Positions 37,567 to 49,399 of a stretch of DNA of 64,000 bases are shown here, piece after piece. Each line of letters opens with the position of its first letter. Position 1 is the first letter of the stretch. Both the position numbers and the translations under genes were made by a program. The stretch is from NCBI GenBank assembly GCA_023079485.1, contig CM041084.1, positions 35,500,609 to 35,564,608 of the forward strand. The letters are read 5' to 3'. The notes under the pieces were generated by a model that searched no databases, was not told where the DNA came from, and saw only the letters and a list, made by a program, of their open reading frames with translations. The stretch comes from Archilochus colubris. Its lineage: Eukaryota; Chordata; Aves; Apodiformes; Trochilidae.

Positions 37567-39734
37567 AAATCTTTCCCAAGTGGAAACCATACATTTTCAC
37601 TTCCTTATGATCTAAACAGTTCAGACTGCAAGAGATCACAGACACTGCACCTTAAAATTGCTACACATGTGTAAAAGACAGTTAGTGTAGCTAAGGTAGA
37701 GATTTCTAAAATGTAAAGTTTTCTACTTGTGTGGTTCAACTCATTAACACTGTTCCTGATTTGACAAGCAGAATGTTTTCCTCAAATGCTGCTGTGGTAA
37801 ATGCTATATATAAAGTTGTATTAGATTGAAAGTTTTGAAAGTGAATGTCCATAAATGCTTGAAATTTCATTCAAAACATTCTTAAGGCATTTTCTACAAT
37901 GCACGTCATGAATAAATTCAGCAAGTTGTGAAAGCTTTTTTAAAGCTTTCTATGAAATAATTTTCTCCAGTATAGAATTACGATGCTATCTCAGCCTGTG
38001 TTAATAAATACTTCTGAATACATCACCATGACTTTTTCTTCAATTGATCATTGTTTTGAGTTTTCCTTATTTGAGTGAAAAACACTGCTGCAGTTACTAT
38101 TTTGTACTGTGCTGTCAACCTAATTGCTCATAGTGAGGACTTAAGGAAACAATTAAGCATACAAATTATTTCATTCCAGTTAGTTTTAGTGTTTGATCTG
38201 TGTGGAGAAACTTGTGTGGTGTCAAAAGAACTTGTGTGGTTCTTTCTGTATGTAAGACATGAAGCCTGTCACATTTTATCCTCTTTTTCACTGTTAAGAC
38301 TTTATTATAAAAGGCTAGGGATGCATATTTCATTCTTGAAAGACTGAGGGTCAAAGAACCTCATTATTAACTCCTCAGACAACTTCTACATTGTGGATTA
38401 GGTACATCAACATTAAAGTACTTGGATATTTACCCAGTTAACTGATATTTGATAACCACAATTGAATAACTCATATTGAGGGTGTGTTGATTTTAGCCTC
38501 TGGAAGTATTGCCTATGGAAACAGAAATGTGATGGATAAATATTAGTTAAAATATTGCATACAAAAGGTTGGTTTGCATTTCACCATTAGAAACACCCAC
38601 ACTTTTCTGTGATATGAAGCTGGTGAAATGGTGCTGCCATTCAATAAAAAAGGATGTGGCAACCTATTTCAGATTAAAATCTAGAGGACTTGGGTAATTT
38701 TTGTTTCTCCTGAAATGAACTGAATATCAATGAAGACAATTGACACTGACACAGGAGGTGATACATACAACCAGTACATGCTACTAATGTGTATTTCCTA
38801 CATCTATTCTTATCTGGAAGAAAAGCTAAAGCATCAAAATTAAAGGCTACTGTGTAGGAAGTATACTGGGTTTGAAACAAATGCTTTTAATTTTCCAGAA
38901 ATATACACAAGTTATGGTACCTGACTACAGATATAGGTCTTAGTTTTCTTTAAGGAAGGTTGATATCATAAATACACCTAACTTGAAGTGTATTCAGGAG
39001 GCGGGGAAAAGGGGGCTGATTATAAACCTCACTGTATCATTGAAACTATTCAGTGTTAATTATGTCTAAAACTTTTTTTAGTGAGTTTTTGAGACTTTTA
39101 TGATTACCCTGTGGTTATTCCTTCATTTAAGAAATCACAGTCCATTACTTATGTTCTCTCTGTTCTCAGCAAGCTTTTTTTTCTAATCTATAGCAGTTCT
39201 GTAATAGAAGAACATACCAGTGTCAAATGTGCCGTGAGAAAATAGGGCAGTACTATTAAAATCAGTGTTATCCTATTCAAAGACTTTTAAGTATCTGGAG
39301 AATTTATTTGGCTTTTGTGTACGATGATTACAATTCTTGTTTTGCTGCCCAAGAAGCTGGATGTAGAAAAGTAAGGCAAGAAACAAGAAACTGTGAGCTC
39401 TGAGACATATTTGTACCACTTATTCAGAAGTTCTTAGGACTGGATTGCTGACAGGAGAGCTGGATTTATTGCCTGGATTTTAAGTGAAAAGCAAGTCAAC
39501 CCAAGGTGTGATGTGTTGTTACTATCACATTAACAAAGCCAATTAGCAACTCATGTTAAAGGAAAGCCATTTTCCTCTGTTGACTTTTATTTTGTTCCCT
39601 GAACTTTTGCAGTTTTGATAAATATTGATTTTCTGATTGCTACTTCTGCACAGTTTTGAGTCATGCTGCTGCTCTGTTCTGAAAACGGGCATTTCTCCAT
39701 GTCGCCTGGTCCATCTACCTATTGCAGGCACATG

Positions 39735-39826
39735 GCGTGATTCTTGGGGTGCCCTACACAGGGACAGGAGTTGGACTTGATGATCCTGATGGGTCCCTTC
39801 CAGTTTGGCAGGTTCTATGATTCTAA
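39735..39826 (+). mobile_element. CR1 LINE 3'-end fragment
   Basis: Contains GGGGTGCCCTACACAGGGAC, then AGGAGTTGGACTTGATGATC, then GGGTCCCTTCCAG and the end TTCTATGATTCTA, the standard CR1 3' terminus on the plus strand. Very short and 5' truncated. Confidence 0.85.
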
Positions 39827-41024
39827 GTAGCTCCATAATAATAAGCAAACCAGTGACTATGGTAAAGTTTAACTATAATAATGCCAAAATAAATAAACAA
39901 TTCAGCCATGACTGAATTTAGGTCCTGCCAAGTTTTTATTCCTCTAAAGCTGAGTTCAGAAGAGTTCCCAATGCCTAAGAGATGCTGGGAAGGAAAGGGT
40001 GGATTGTCTGTGGCTATCATCAGAAGGGAGGCGTTCACAACACAAATGGAAGGAAGCAAGAGGCCAATGGAAGCAGCAATGTGACATGAATTCACTGAAA
40101 GGAGCCAGGAAACCTGTTAGTTAGGTAACGCTGGGAGCATAAACTTTATTAATTTTATGTTCTACTTTTCACCAGACTATTGGGATGAAAGAGTTTGTAG
40201 GTGCCAACCACAGTTGGACTTTCAAGACTGGCACATTTATGGTAGAAAGAAAGTAGCTCTGTATCAGCTGAACTCTGTGCTTCTAACCTTAAGAGTTGCC
40301 CTCAAGGGAAAAAACGTGGTTAAAATTCATGGGGCATGAAGAATTACACTTTTATGTGTCCTACATATATATAGAGCATGATCAGAAATCAGGGTCTGAA
40401 AGTCATGCTATACAACAAATAGCTGTTTCCAAGTAACCATTCCTATATTTGGTTTAATAAATTTGTTAATGTTCTTTATTTATAAGCTGTTTTTATAGGC
40501 TATTTTTCATCATAATTTTTAACCAAAGGAACAATCCCCTTAGAATCACGAGGCTGTATTTGATGTGGCCTTTTTCACTTTTAGCATTTCTAATCATACT
40601 GAGTTTATTAACTATTAATTATTTTATTTATGTCCCAAGCATAAGAGAATTCATTTAATGCACTTACTTCCTCAACAAATGCTGAAGTACTTCACTTCAA
40701 CTCAGGGCTGCAGAAAAATTTCCACTTCATTTTACCCTTACAGAAATGTCCTAACTTTTCATCTCACCACACAATACATAAAACAAGAATTCAGTACTAT
40801 ATTGCATACTGCATCTAGTTTTTTATTGAGCAATATATCAGCCCCTAACCAATGGGCAACAAAGACAACTTTCTCCTTTCCCTACCCCACTGCAAATGAT
40901 CTTTAAAATGAAACACATCCTTGTAACAATTGCATTGATTATTAAAGGAGAGATGGACAAAGTCAGTCTAACTAAGTCTTTAAAGAAGCTATTTATTTCA
41001 TACAATAACTAAAATGATACCATT

Positions 41025-41063
41025 CTGTAAGGTTTTATTCCTGTATTTTTATATTTTTCCTTC
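41025..41063 (+). repeat. Dispersed 39-bp duplication, copy 1
   Basis: Matches 42615-42653 at 36 of 39 positions (CTGTAAGGTTTTATTCCTG... against CTGTAAGTTTTTATTCCTG...). I know of no family for it. Confidence 0.55.
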
Positions 41064-42614
41064 CTTGCTCATAGTGCTTGCAATAATCCCAGTGAAAAGG
41101 TGGCTTCGAACTGTGTTTAATGACTCTTCCAAATAATATTTGCCTGGGAAATCTCAGGCAATGTAAGTATAAATGAATCTCACAAGTGCTAGCATTGCCT
41201 GATGGAGGTGACAGGGACACATCCTGTGATCACAGAGCATCCTGTGATCTAGAGAAAACTAGAAGACTAGGTTTTTTTTTTTTTTTGCTACTGTGATGCC
41301 ATAACTTCTGGGTATTTTGTAAATATGTACAGTTATCTAAAGGCTACCTATGAAATCCAAGAGCTTGAATGACATTTCAATGGCAGAATGGTGGTGTTTA
41401 CAAGAAAAGGGACATGAAAATATCATCTTGAAAACATCATCATGCCTTCCATAAATCCACACTGGAGGGGCAGAGATGTACTGGAACACTGCTGAAGGAC
41501 ACAGCAAGATATCACAGATAGCAGAATTCACATTAGAAAATGCTTTGTAAGGAAACCCAATCAGCCCTGGATGGATAACTCAGTGAAGGATTTATTTACT
41601 TTGGTTTTGCAGAGCCAGGATGCTTAAGCATAAAATTAACAGATGCGAGGCAGAGTTTAGAGGTTTTTGTGATGTTGTCTCAAATATGAGAAGCTACTTT
41701 AAACCTTTAATATTGAGCAAGGTATTTCTTAGACCCACCTCCATGTCACTCCAGCAGCTAGCTCGAGTTTACCAGTACCAGTATAATGATGAAGTCAATA
41801 AGACCAGACAGACTTAGATTCTTTCTGTATAATTAGATACCTTTGGACATATTTCTAGGGTGTTGTGGAGAACCCTGTGAGCTAACTTTCTGAAGAGCTG
41901 GTATGAGTCTCAGGGCTTATTAGCTGAGGCTCTATCCTGTGAGAAAGCAGCTAAATTGCTTCTGAATCTCAGCTAGCTGGGGAAGCAACCTCCTGCATTT
42001 ACATAGTGCTGCCCCTGACGCAAAGGCAAGCATGGAATGACCTTAGTTTCTTCTAATTTCATAACCTGATAAATTGCCCATCAAAAAAGAGTAGTTTCAA
42101 TATAAAGATCCTCATATCCAGGTTAATACTGAACCAATGTTCCTTTAAACTGCCTCTCATGTAAAGGACTTCCTGTACTACATGTGTAATTATCTGGTAA
42201 ATCTTCACACACTTGGAAGTCTGAAACTATGTCTCTGCTGGAAATAAATGGTAGGTTCTGCTGTCTTAGAGAACAGCAATGGATTAGTTCCTGTCCCTTA
42301 TAAGACATACAAAGTTTTAAAATTCAGCACTTTTTTTCTTTGGAATGAAATTGGCAAGTTTATAAACATCCTTTACAAGCTCTCATATTAGTACTTGACT
42401 ATAGAGGATTGATACTTCTCCAGGGTTTTGGTTTACTTCTAAAAGAGGCTGTGCCTTAATCCTGGGCCAGTGCTGACATGCCCTAAATGCTACCAGGTTT
42501 TAGATACCAGGAAAGCAGAAGGTGTCAGATGGCAGTATCATTAAGGGTTGTCACTTGAACTGCCATTTAACAGTGCTGTGTTGACTTGAGCCTGGGATGT
42601 AATGAAGCTTTGCT

Positions 42615-42653
42615 CTGTAAGTTTTTATTCCTGTATTTTAATATTTTTCCCTC
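42615..42653 (+). repeat. Dispersed 39-bp duplication, copy 2
   Basis: Partner of 41025-41063, 1,590 bp away, same orientation. Confidence 0.55.
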
Positions 42654-44221
42654 TAGACCCTCTAGATTGACTTCATGTTGAACGAACACCTCAAGCTCAG
42701 TTCCACGTCAAATGTGAGGACAATTGAGAAGCCTTCCTGCAGATACTGAGAGCCAGTCTGAGTGATGTTTGGGTGGAAGTCTCTTAGACAAATTATTCAT
42801 GGCCTGCTCTAAGACATTGCAGGTCACATTTTCCAGGGAGAATATCTTCTGAATGCCCTTGCTAGCTTGATGCTTTTCTTCCCACATAGTGAAAGAAGGC
42901 AGGAAACAATCAAAATCCTTAAAAAAGCAAGTAACATTATGATGTGTTATAATACTGTAGTACTTAACTGGTATATTAAGCCTTTCTGAATCACTGAGCC
43001 TTGAGGTATTTATGTGCACTAAGAGAAAAGTACCTCATAGGAAGAAAAATGTTGAAGAACATTACCATATTATAGAGTGCACCAGGGACAATATTATTTC
43101 CTGAAAAAGGCCAGCATAAGTGAGAAAGTAACATCAAGAAAATGGATCTGTGATGATGCTGGAGCAGTAATAACTATGGCAAATATACTTTTTCCACCAT
43201 CAGCTGAGTAATATTCTACATTTATATTGTGAACAAAGCCGCAGGACAGGCTTACAAAATTGGGTGTATCTCCATTTCATTAATGGAGAAATGGAACACA
43301 GTTTTTTCTTTTTTTTTTTTTTTGAAAGGTTTGACAGGCTAGTGAGAAAGGGTGGGATAGAATTAAAAACTGCTTTCCTGTCTGGCCATTTTACCTATAA
43401 AAATTTCAACATTTGTCCTTGGTGGCATTAAAAAGCATTCCAACTTAGCTGTTCTTCAGTGGTAAAGGGAGAGGGGGGAAAAAGTAAAGCTCTCTCTAAT
43501 GCATAAATCTAAGAAGGAGACAAAGATCACAGAATCTCTTTCCTCCTCCTTCATAATCAAAAACCTATTTCTAATTTCTACACATTGTGCTAAGTAGTAA
43601 TACTTCAGAGCCATCACTCATTCCCATGGCAACATCCCCAGATATTACAGGCAGTTAATTCTGTTGCTGCTGTGTGGTACACTCTATGGTATATTTACAG
43701 GAGGAGACAAACATTTAATGAAAGTATCTTTGAATATATGAACAAAATAAAAACTGCTGTTCTATCCTTCTGGTCTTTCCTCATGCTCTGTGCAAAGAAA
43801 ATGCAGTTATTTGTAGATACCTGCTGAAACTCCCTGGTAAACATCTGTGATTAAATAATTCTGTGGTGAATGGTCACTGGATATGCATTCTTATAAACTT
43901 GATTTAATATTTTGTTAAAAAGTGACCTGCAAATATAATGCAGTCAATACATAAAAATACAGTATTGGTTGAGTAATAATGTCTGAAAAAACTGTTTAAA
44001 ATATCAATCTAAAAACGTGTTTTGTTTTGAAAAGTAAGAATCTTAAATTTTATAAAATTTAAAAGGCAGAACTTAGACTAAAAAAAATACTTATTGCTAA
44101 ATCTTTAAAATGTAACTTGTAAAAGGCAAAAAGGTAGAAGGAACAGAACACACTGATTCTTCTAACTCAGACAGTCACTAATGAAAACAGCTGATACACT
44201 GAAGGCAAAACAGAACTCGTT

Positions 44222-44259
44222 TTTTTAAATTATTATTTCTAAAGTTTAAATTACTGGAG
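44222..44259 (+). repeat. Dispersed ~38-bp duplication, copy 1
   Basis: The core TTATTATTTCTAAAGT plus AAATTACTG.AG is shared with 45655-45692, with one small gap on each side. AT-rich, so chance is possible but unlikely at this length. Confidence 0.5.
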
Positions 44260-45654
44260 TCTGGGACAAACAGTCTGGGATACTTTTTTCCCTGCAATAT
44301 AGGTTGAAGTATTTGTTAATTAAAGGAATTCGTTCTGGAAAGCTACTCAAAATTTTACATATCCATGTTTTTATCAGTAATGTAGACAACTATTAAATGC
44401 CTGATGGCTAAGTCTGCAGCTAAAGTGGTAGAAGAAAACAGAGTTACCTGAATTGCCTAGGCTTTATTTAGCCTAAGAAGGCTAAATAGCAAGAAGTGAA
44501 TTTTAATTAAATCAAATGCAGGGAACACATGGGGGAAATGGAAATAAACATTTTCTAGTTTTATCTGATTTTTTCCTCCGGTCTTTAGAAAGCTTTGATT
44601 CACCAAAATAATGGATTTTGGTCATAATGGATTGTGCTCTCAACCTATGACTGCATCAAAGAGCACTAATTTGATGCTACACTACAAATGATTAAAAAGA
44701 GGGATGCTACCAAAGACTAAAGAGTGACCTTCCCTTTGCTAAGTAACCACTTTGCTGAACCCAGTTCTGGTACAGCATACACTGATCTGATTAACCCATT
44801 TTCAGAAAGCTTATGAAAACCTTGAAGAATTCAAAGGAAGACCACAAAAATGACTGGGTCTAAAAAGCAACCCCTATAAAATGAATCTGAAAGTGACCTA
44901 CCTAGTTTACTTATCACTATGTACATTTAAGTTAAATGAGAGTTTTCAACCTTGCTGTCAAGAATGCTACAAAAGCCAAAAGGTAGGTGATGAAGTCAGA
45001 AAGATTCAGCCTCACAGGAAGAAGTAATATCCTGGAAGCTAAGTGTCAGATTACAAGAAGCATGATATAACTCATCATTATCTTTTCTGCTGTTTCTGAA
45101 ATGAAGCAATTTTCATGGGTAAGACATACCCGAGGGAGAATCAGACCAGCAGCACTACCAGCCCCTGCTAACTCTTTCTGTAACTCAGAAATGGACAGAC
45201 AAACTGAGTTTTATTTTGCTGCCATCCCTGATGCCCTGAGCAGTGGATGGACACTGGAGATAATCCTCAGGGGGTGTTCTGTGAGGCTACAGAGAATCCA
45301 TTTTCTTGGACTGCCTGCTGGCATGTGCTGCTCACATTACCAAGCTGAATGTGATGGGCACACTCCAGACTATCAAGAATTCTGGTGTTTTTTGGTTTTT
45401 TTTCCTGCTTTCCTATGGACCATCTGCTGGTTGAATAAGGGATACCTAACTTCATCAGTTTGCTACAAGCCCAGAAGCTGTGAAGGTTGGTGCTGTCTCA
45501 GTGTCTCTTGTGCCCTATTTATCACACGTTAACTGTCAATATCTATAGGACTTAAATGCATAAGTGTAACCTGAATTTACACAGTTAGTAGCCTCTGATG
45601 TTGACAAGTGAGGCAGGAATTTTGTGAAGAAGTCCAGGGAGTGGGGCTTACAAG

Positions 45655-45692
45655 TTTTTAAAATTATTATTTCTAAAGTCAAATTACTGCAG
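45655..45692 (+). repeat. Dispersed ~38-bp duplication, copy 2
   Basis: Partner of 44222-44259, 1,433 bp away, same orientation. Confidence 0.5.
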
Positions 45693-47078
45693 CCAATGCT
45701 GTATGGGGGATGACTGTCCATGTCCTGTGAGGGTAAAAAAACCACTCCACAATGCTCTCAGGAGACTACTGGTTTTGTTTGTAATTAACTTGGGAAAAAG
45801 AATTTAATACCTAGATATCATCACAAATTTTAGTCTTCCATTTCAGGGATGCAGTGCTGCAAGGCAGACTACTTCAAGTATCTCTGTCTGGTTTATTCTG
45901 CTCTCTAGTCCAGAGCCATAGCTGGTGAAATGCTTATGCTTGTGCTTGAACTGATACTCCTGCTAAACATTCCCTCATCTTCTTTTCTAAATGAAAGAAA
46001 CTTCAGAATTTCTTCTTGACACGGTCATCTTTCCCCTATCATTTCAACAGCCAATAATTTATGCTTTTTTCTTGCTTCTAGTCTTAACATTGCTCATGTA
46101 CACTCACAGATACAATACCATACATCAGACTAAAGCTGTTGGGGTTAGAGGTTTACACTTGGCTTTGGAAGGCTGTGATTTCAAACTTTCAAATATCACA
46201 ATATTTATGGCTTTTCCTAGGCTCACAACACCAACTACTAAAACACTGACATAAAAGAAAATGAAAATAAAAGAATAATATGGCTTTCATATCTGATCTT
46301 TTTGACCTGGCAAACTTAAGGTGTTGCAGGCCATAAATAACCCTTAAAATTATTGCAGTTGTGTTCTCATTTCTCACTGACAGTGCCTTTTCACAAGGCA
46401 GTTTAAAAAAGCTGCTCTTAATAAAACGTAAGTAAGCATGTTTACATCTGAATTGATAGAAGCTTTTGGTTTACATTCTCTGAATTGTCTTGGCAATATA
46501 ATATGAATTTTAGATTGGAGGCTTTACTGATTCTGTTCCAAATGTATAGACTTCTATCTTACTATATTTCTTCTGGTCTGAGCAAAGTATTACAAGCTAG
46601 CAACCTATAGTAACACATTTTTACACACTGAAGGTGATCAGCATAGGTTGTGAAGATGCTACATTTAATGAACGCATGTGAATCTTATGCAACTATCACT
46701 GCAAATATCAAGTATCATTCTGGGACTGATATACTGCCAAGAGGCTTAAAAAATGTAAGCTTACATGCTGTGAGCTCCAGTATGTCTCTTACAAGACAAG
46801 AAGTCTTAGGAACAGACAAAGGACACCTGTGCCAAAATGCCTCTACTTTGTTTTTAGCATCTTCAGTGGCTATGGAATACCCAAAATTAAAAATATGACA
46901 GTATAAAGATACAGTAGTTGACAGCATCTGAGAGAATAACTGGGTACATCAATTCAGTTTTCTTCATGGCTTATAAAACAATATGTGCTGTGCTGCATAA
47001 ATATTATTTTAGTTCTAATACAAACATGAAAAGAGCTTTTGCAAAGATTTACAGGTTAAGGCAGGGTACTGCACTTAC

Positions 47079-47178
47079 CAAGATGTGTGTTCATCATCTT
47101 GGCACAATATTTGCACATGGCTTCCAAGTCGTTCAGTTGTCCTTGTAGAAATGAAATCTGGGCCTCCAGTTCCTCCTC
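47079..47178 (-). CDS. TBC1D5: TBC1D5 coding exon, start of coiled-coil segment
   Basis: 100 bp: 33 full codons plus the first base of a Gly codon. The acceptor is CTCTTAATTGCAG before GAG GAG GAA; the donor is CATCTTG followed by GTAAGTGC. It begins EEELEAQISFLQGQLNDLEA and continues MCKYCAKMMNTHL, almost the same as the human block as remembered (EEELEAQISFLQGQLNDLDA then MCKYCAKVMDTHL). The heptad-like spacing of Leu/Ile suggests a coiled coil. The CKYC pair is conserved, but two cysteines alone do not make a metal site. The exon before it, which should end in an Arg/Ser-rich sequence near GRKES, is not visible up to 64000. Confidence 0.95.
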
Positions 47179-47883
47179 CTGCAATTAAGAGATTATTAGC
47201 ATTAAAAAACACCTTTTTATGATAGACAGTAAAGTTGGTAAGGTTAGACATGGCATGCTTAGACATATCCTAATTTCTCATATTCCTTTGCTTTTGAGAA
47301 AACTTTGGAAACAAAGAGAATCACCTTCCAACTGTATTTCTCAAAAGAGTTGTAAATTCTTTTATCATTTAATGGAAATAAGGTTTGGCTTTAATGTTTC
47401 AATGTTTATTGGTATACCTTTTTGCATTCTAAAGGTATAAGATCCAAGAAAGGTTTACAATTTGTATATCTTTTACAGATCAACTACCTAGTTTTACTTG
47501 TGCAAAGGGTACCACAGTAATGTCTGAAAAAATCTCACCAAATGAGAACATTTCTTCTTTCTCGGTGGAGCAATTTCTACAGCAATTCCTTTGAAACCTC
47601 AGAAAAATTCCTTTTTTTTTTTCTTTTTCTTTTAAAAAATTTTAAATTTAATTTTGAGGCATGTGTTTCATGAGACAGAATACCATGCCTCAAGAATGCA
47701 TGACTGCTATATATTTGGAATATTTGTATGTGTAACATATTATGCTTTAACTGTATAAAAAAACCTGCTCAGCCAATTGCAATTCCACACAACATCTTAC
47801 GTAGTACTTAGTTTGTTTTCAACTCACATACTACAAAGCACTTATTTTAAATTATTAAGCTATGACTAATAAGTATGCATCAG

Positions 47884-47913
47884 GTGTAATTTAAAGTAGT
47901 GTAATTTAAAGTA
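47884..47913. repeat. 15-bp exact tandem duplication
   Basis: GTGTAATTTAAAGTA occurs twice in a row without mismatch. Confidence 0.85.
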
Positions 47914-49399
47914 TGACATGAAAAAAATACTCTTGATTTTATGGCCCAGGAGAAGCATTATTATCTAGCCAGATGCCCTATTCAAGCACTGGAAACTGCT
48001 TCAGTTATGCATTTTTCTTTGAACTCCTTTGCCAGTATACAAATGCATCTGGTCTTGTCTCTGAAGACTATCACCACTTCTTTAAAAAAATTCTTCAAAG
48101 CTTAGTCACACACAGTATTAAAAAGTGTTTTGTTCAAGTATGCAGTTGAGTTCAAGCAGATAAAGGCAAACTAACTTATTAGCCTCCTGTTTTTCTCTGG
48201 AGTTCTGCAGTTCTATGATACTCTTTTGACAGAGATTGCTGAAAATTCCATTTCAAGTGAAAAAAAATCAAAACTGATCAGCAAGAATAAAAAGAGTGAA
48301 TCAGTCATGATTTAAAAGTACAAGTGATCTTAATCTCCATCAGAAACTGAGTCAGAGCCAAGCAAAAGAAACTTTGTGCTAATATAGTACACATTCAAAA
48401 GCACTTGTGAAATAAAAAGAAATTTAATGGTAGCAATTAGCAAAATCTACCAATATAACTTTTCCCCTGTACACTTTTTCCTTACATTTCCAATCTGCAG
48501 ACATGAAACATTTTTCTTTGCTATTTCCTTAAATTAATATACCTTCACCTTATTTTACTCAACCTTGTACTTTCACCAATTAAGCCTCATATTTTCAATT
48601 TACAGAGGTTGAAAGATTAACCTGTTTCAAAATCTGCCGTTTGGTCACAGCTTATACAAGCCTACCTGCATTGTTATTTCTAGTCAAGTGATGTCCAAGG
48701 AAGACCTTTCCCTAGTACACATAGCTAGCGATTGCAAGAAATAATCTACCATAAATTTTAACTTGCCAGTGCACTGCTAGTGCAGCTGTCAGATAGGGAA
48801 AGGGAACAATACTTGAGTATTTTACTGTCAGATAACCAAATTCTGAAATCATTAACCAGTAGCTGAAACCCAGTTTCTCTCCTACAAGTGAATAAGCAAA
48901 TTTAACTTCTGGTAAACAAATATTTCCATGTTTCCAAGACTACTGCTTCTTATTCATGGATCAGAACTGCAGTAAATTGATTTTAAAGTGCTTTTGGATA
49001 GCTTTATCCACTTGGACATATTCTGAAACAAATCTTTTTGACTGTACAACAGTACCTCTTCCTCTGGCAAGTGAGACTGGTGCCGAGTAAACTACATCAA
49101 CTGTTCTTTCAGATTGTTAGGATCCAGCATGGGGAGAAGAAACTCCAGCAGACCCAGTCCTCACAATGAGGGATACTGTGGCCAGGAACTCACAGACAGT
49201 GAAAGAAGTTTCCTGCTAAGTGGGAAATCTTGCACAGGGCTGAGTGACCACACCTGAAGTTCCTAACTTATCTGGCACTCTCAGGAAGAGCACCAAGGAG
49301 TGCTGCCAGTGGGATGTGAAAATGAGCAAGGTGGTTGACTCGGCATTGGACACACATTGGACCCAGATGTGCTCTTTATATAAGAAGGTAAGACCCACA

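Larger units (their letters stand above)
30373..47078 (-). other. TBC1D5: TBC1D5 intron (16,706 bp)
   Basis: Donor GTAAGTGCAG next to 47079, acceptor GATGTTGCAG next to 30372. It contains an AC microsatellite (31971-32005), a solo LTR (36774-37566), a CR1 3' end (39735-39826) and two pairs of short dispersed duplications (41025/42615 and 44222/45655). Around 34.55-34.75 kb is a block rich in ATTA/TAAT-type motifs, such as TTGATTAGCATTAATTTCTG, which could be a conserved non-coding element, but that cannot be tested from one sequence. No other exon is supported. Confidence 0.8.

Noticed and set aside
45101..45532. 143-codon open frame on the plus strand
   Set aside because: No family recognised, it lies in a TBC1D5 intron, and part of it is a low-complexity Phe/Trp/Cys-rich reading of T/G-rich DNA.
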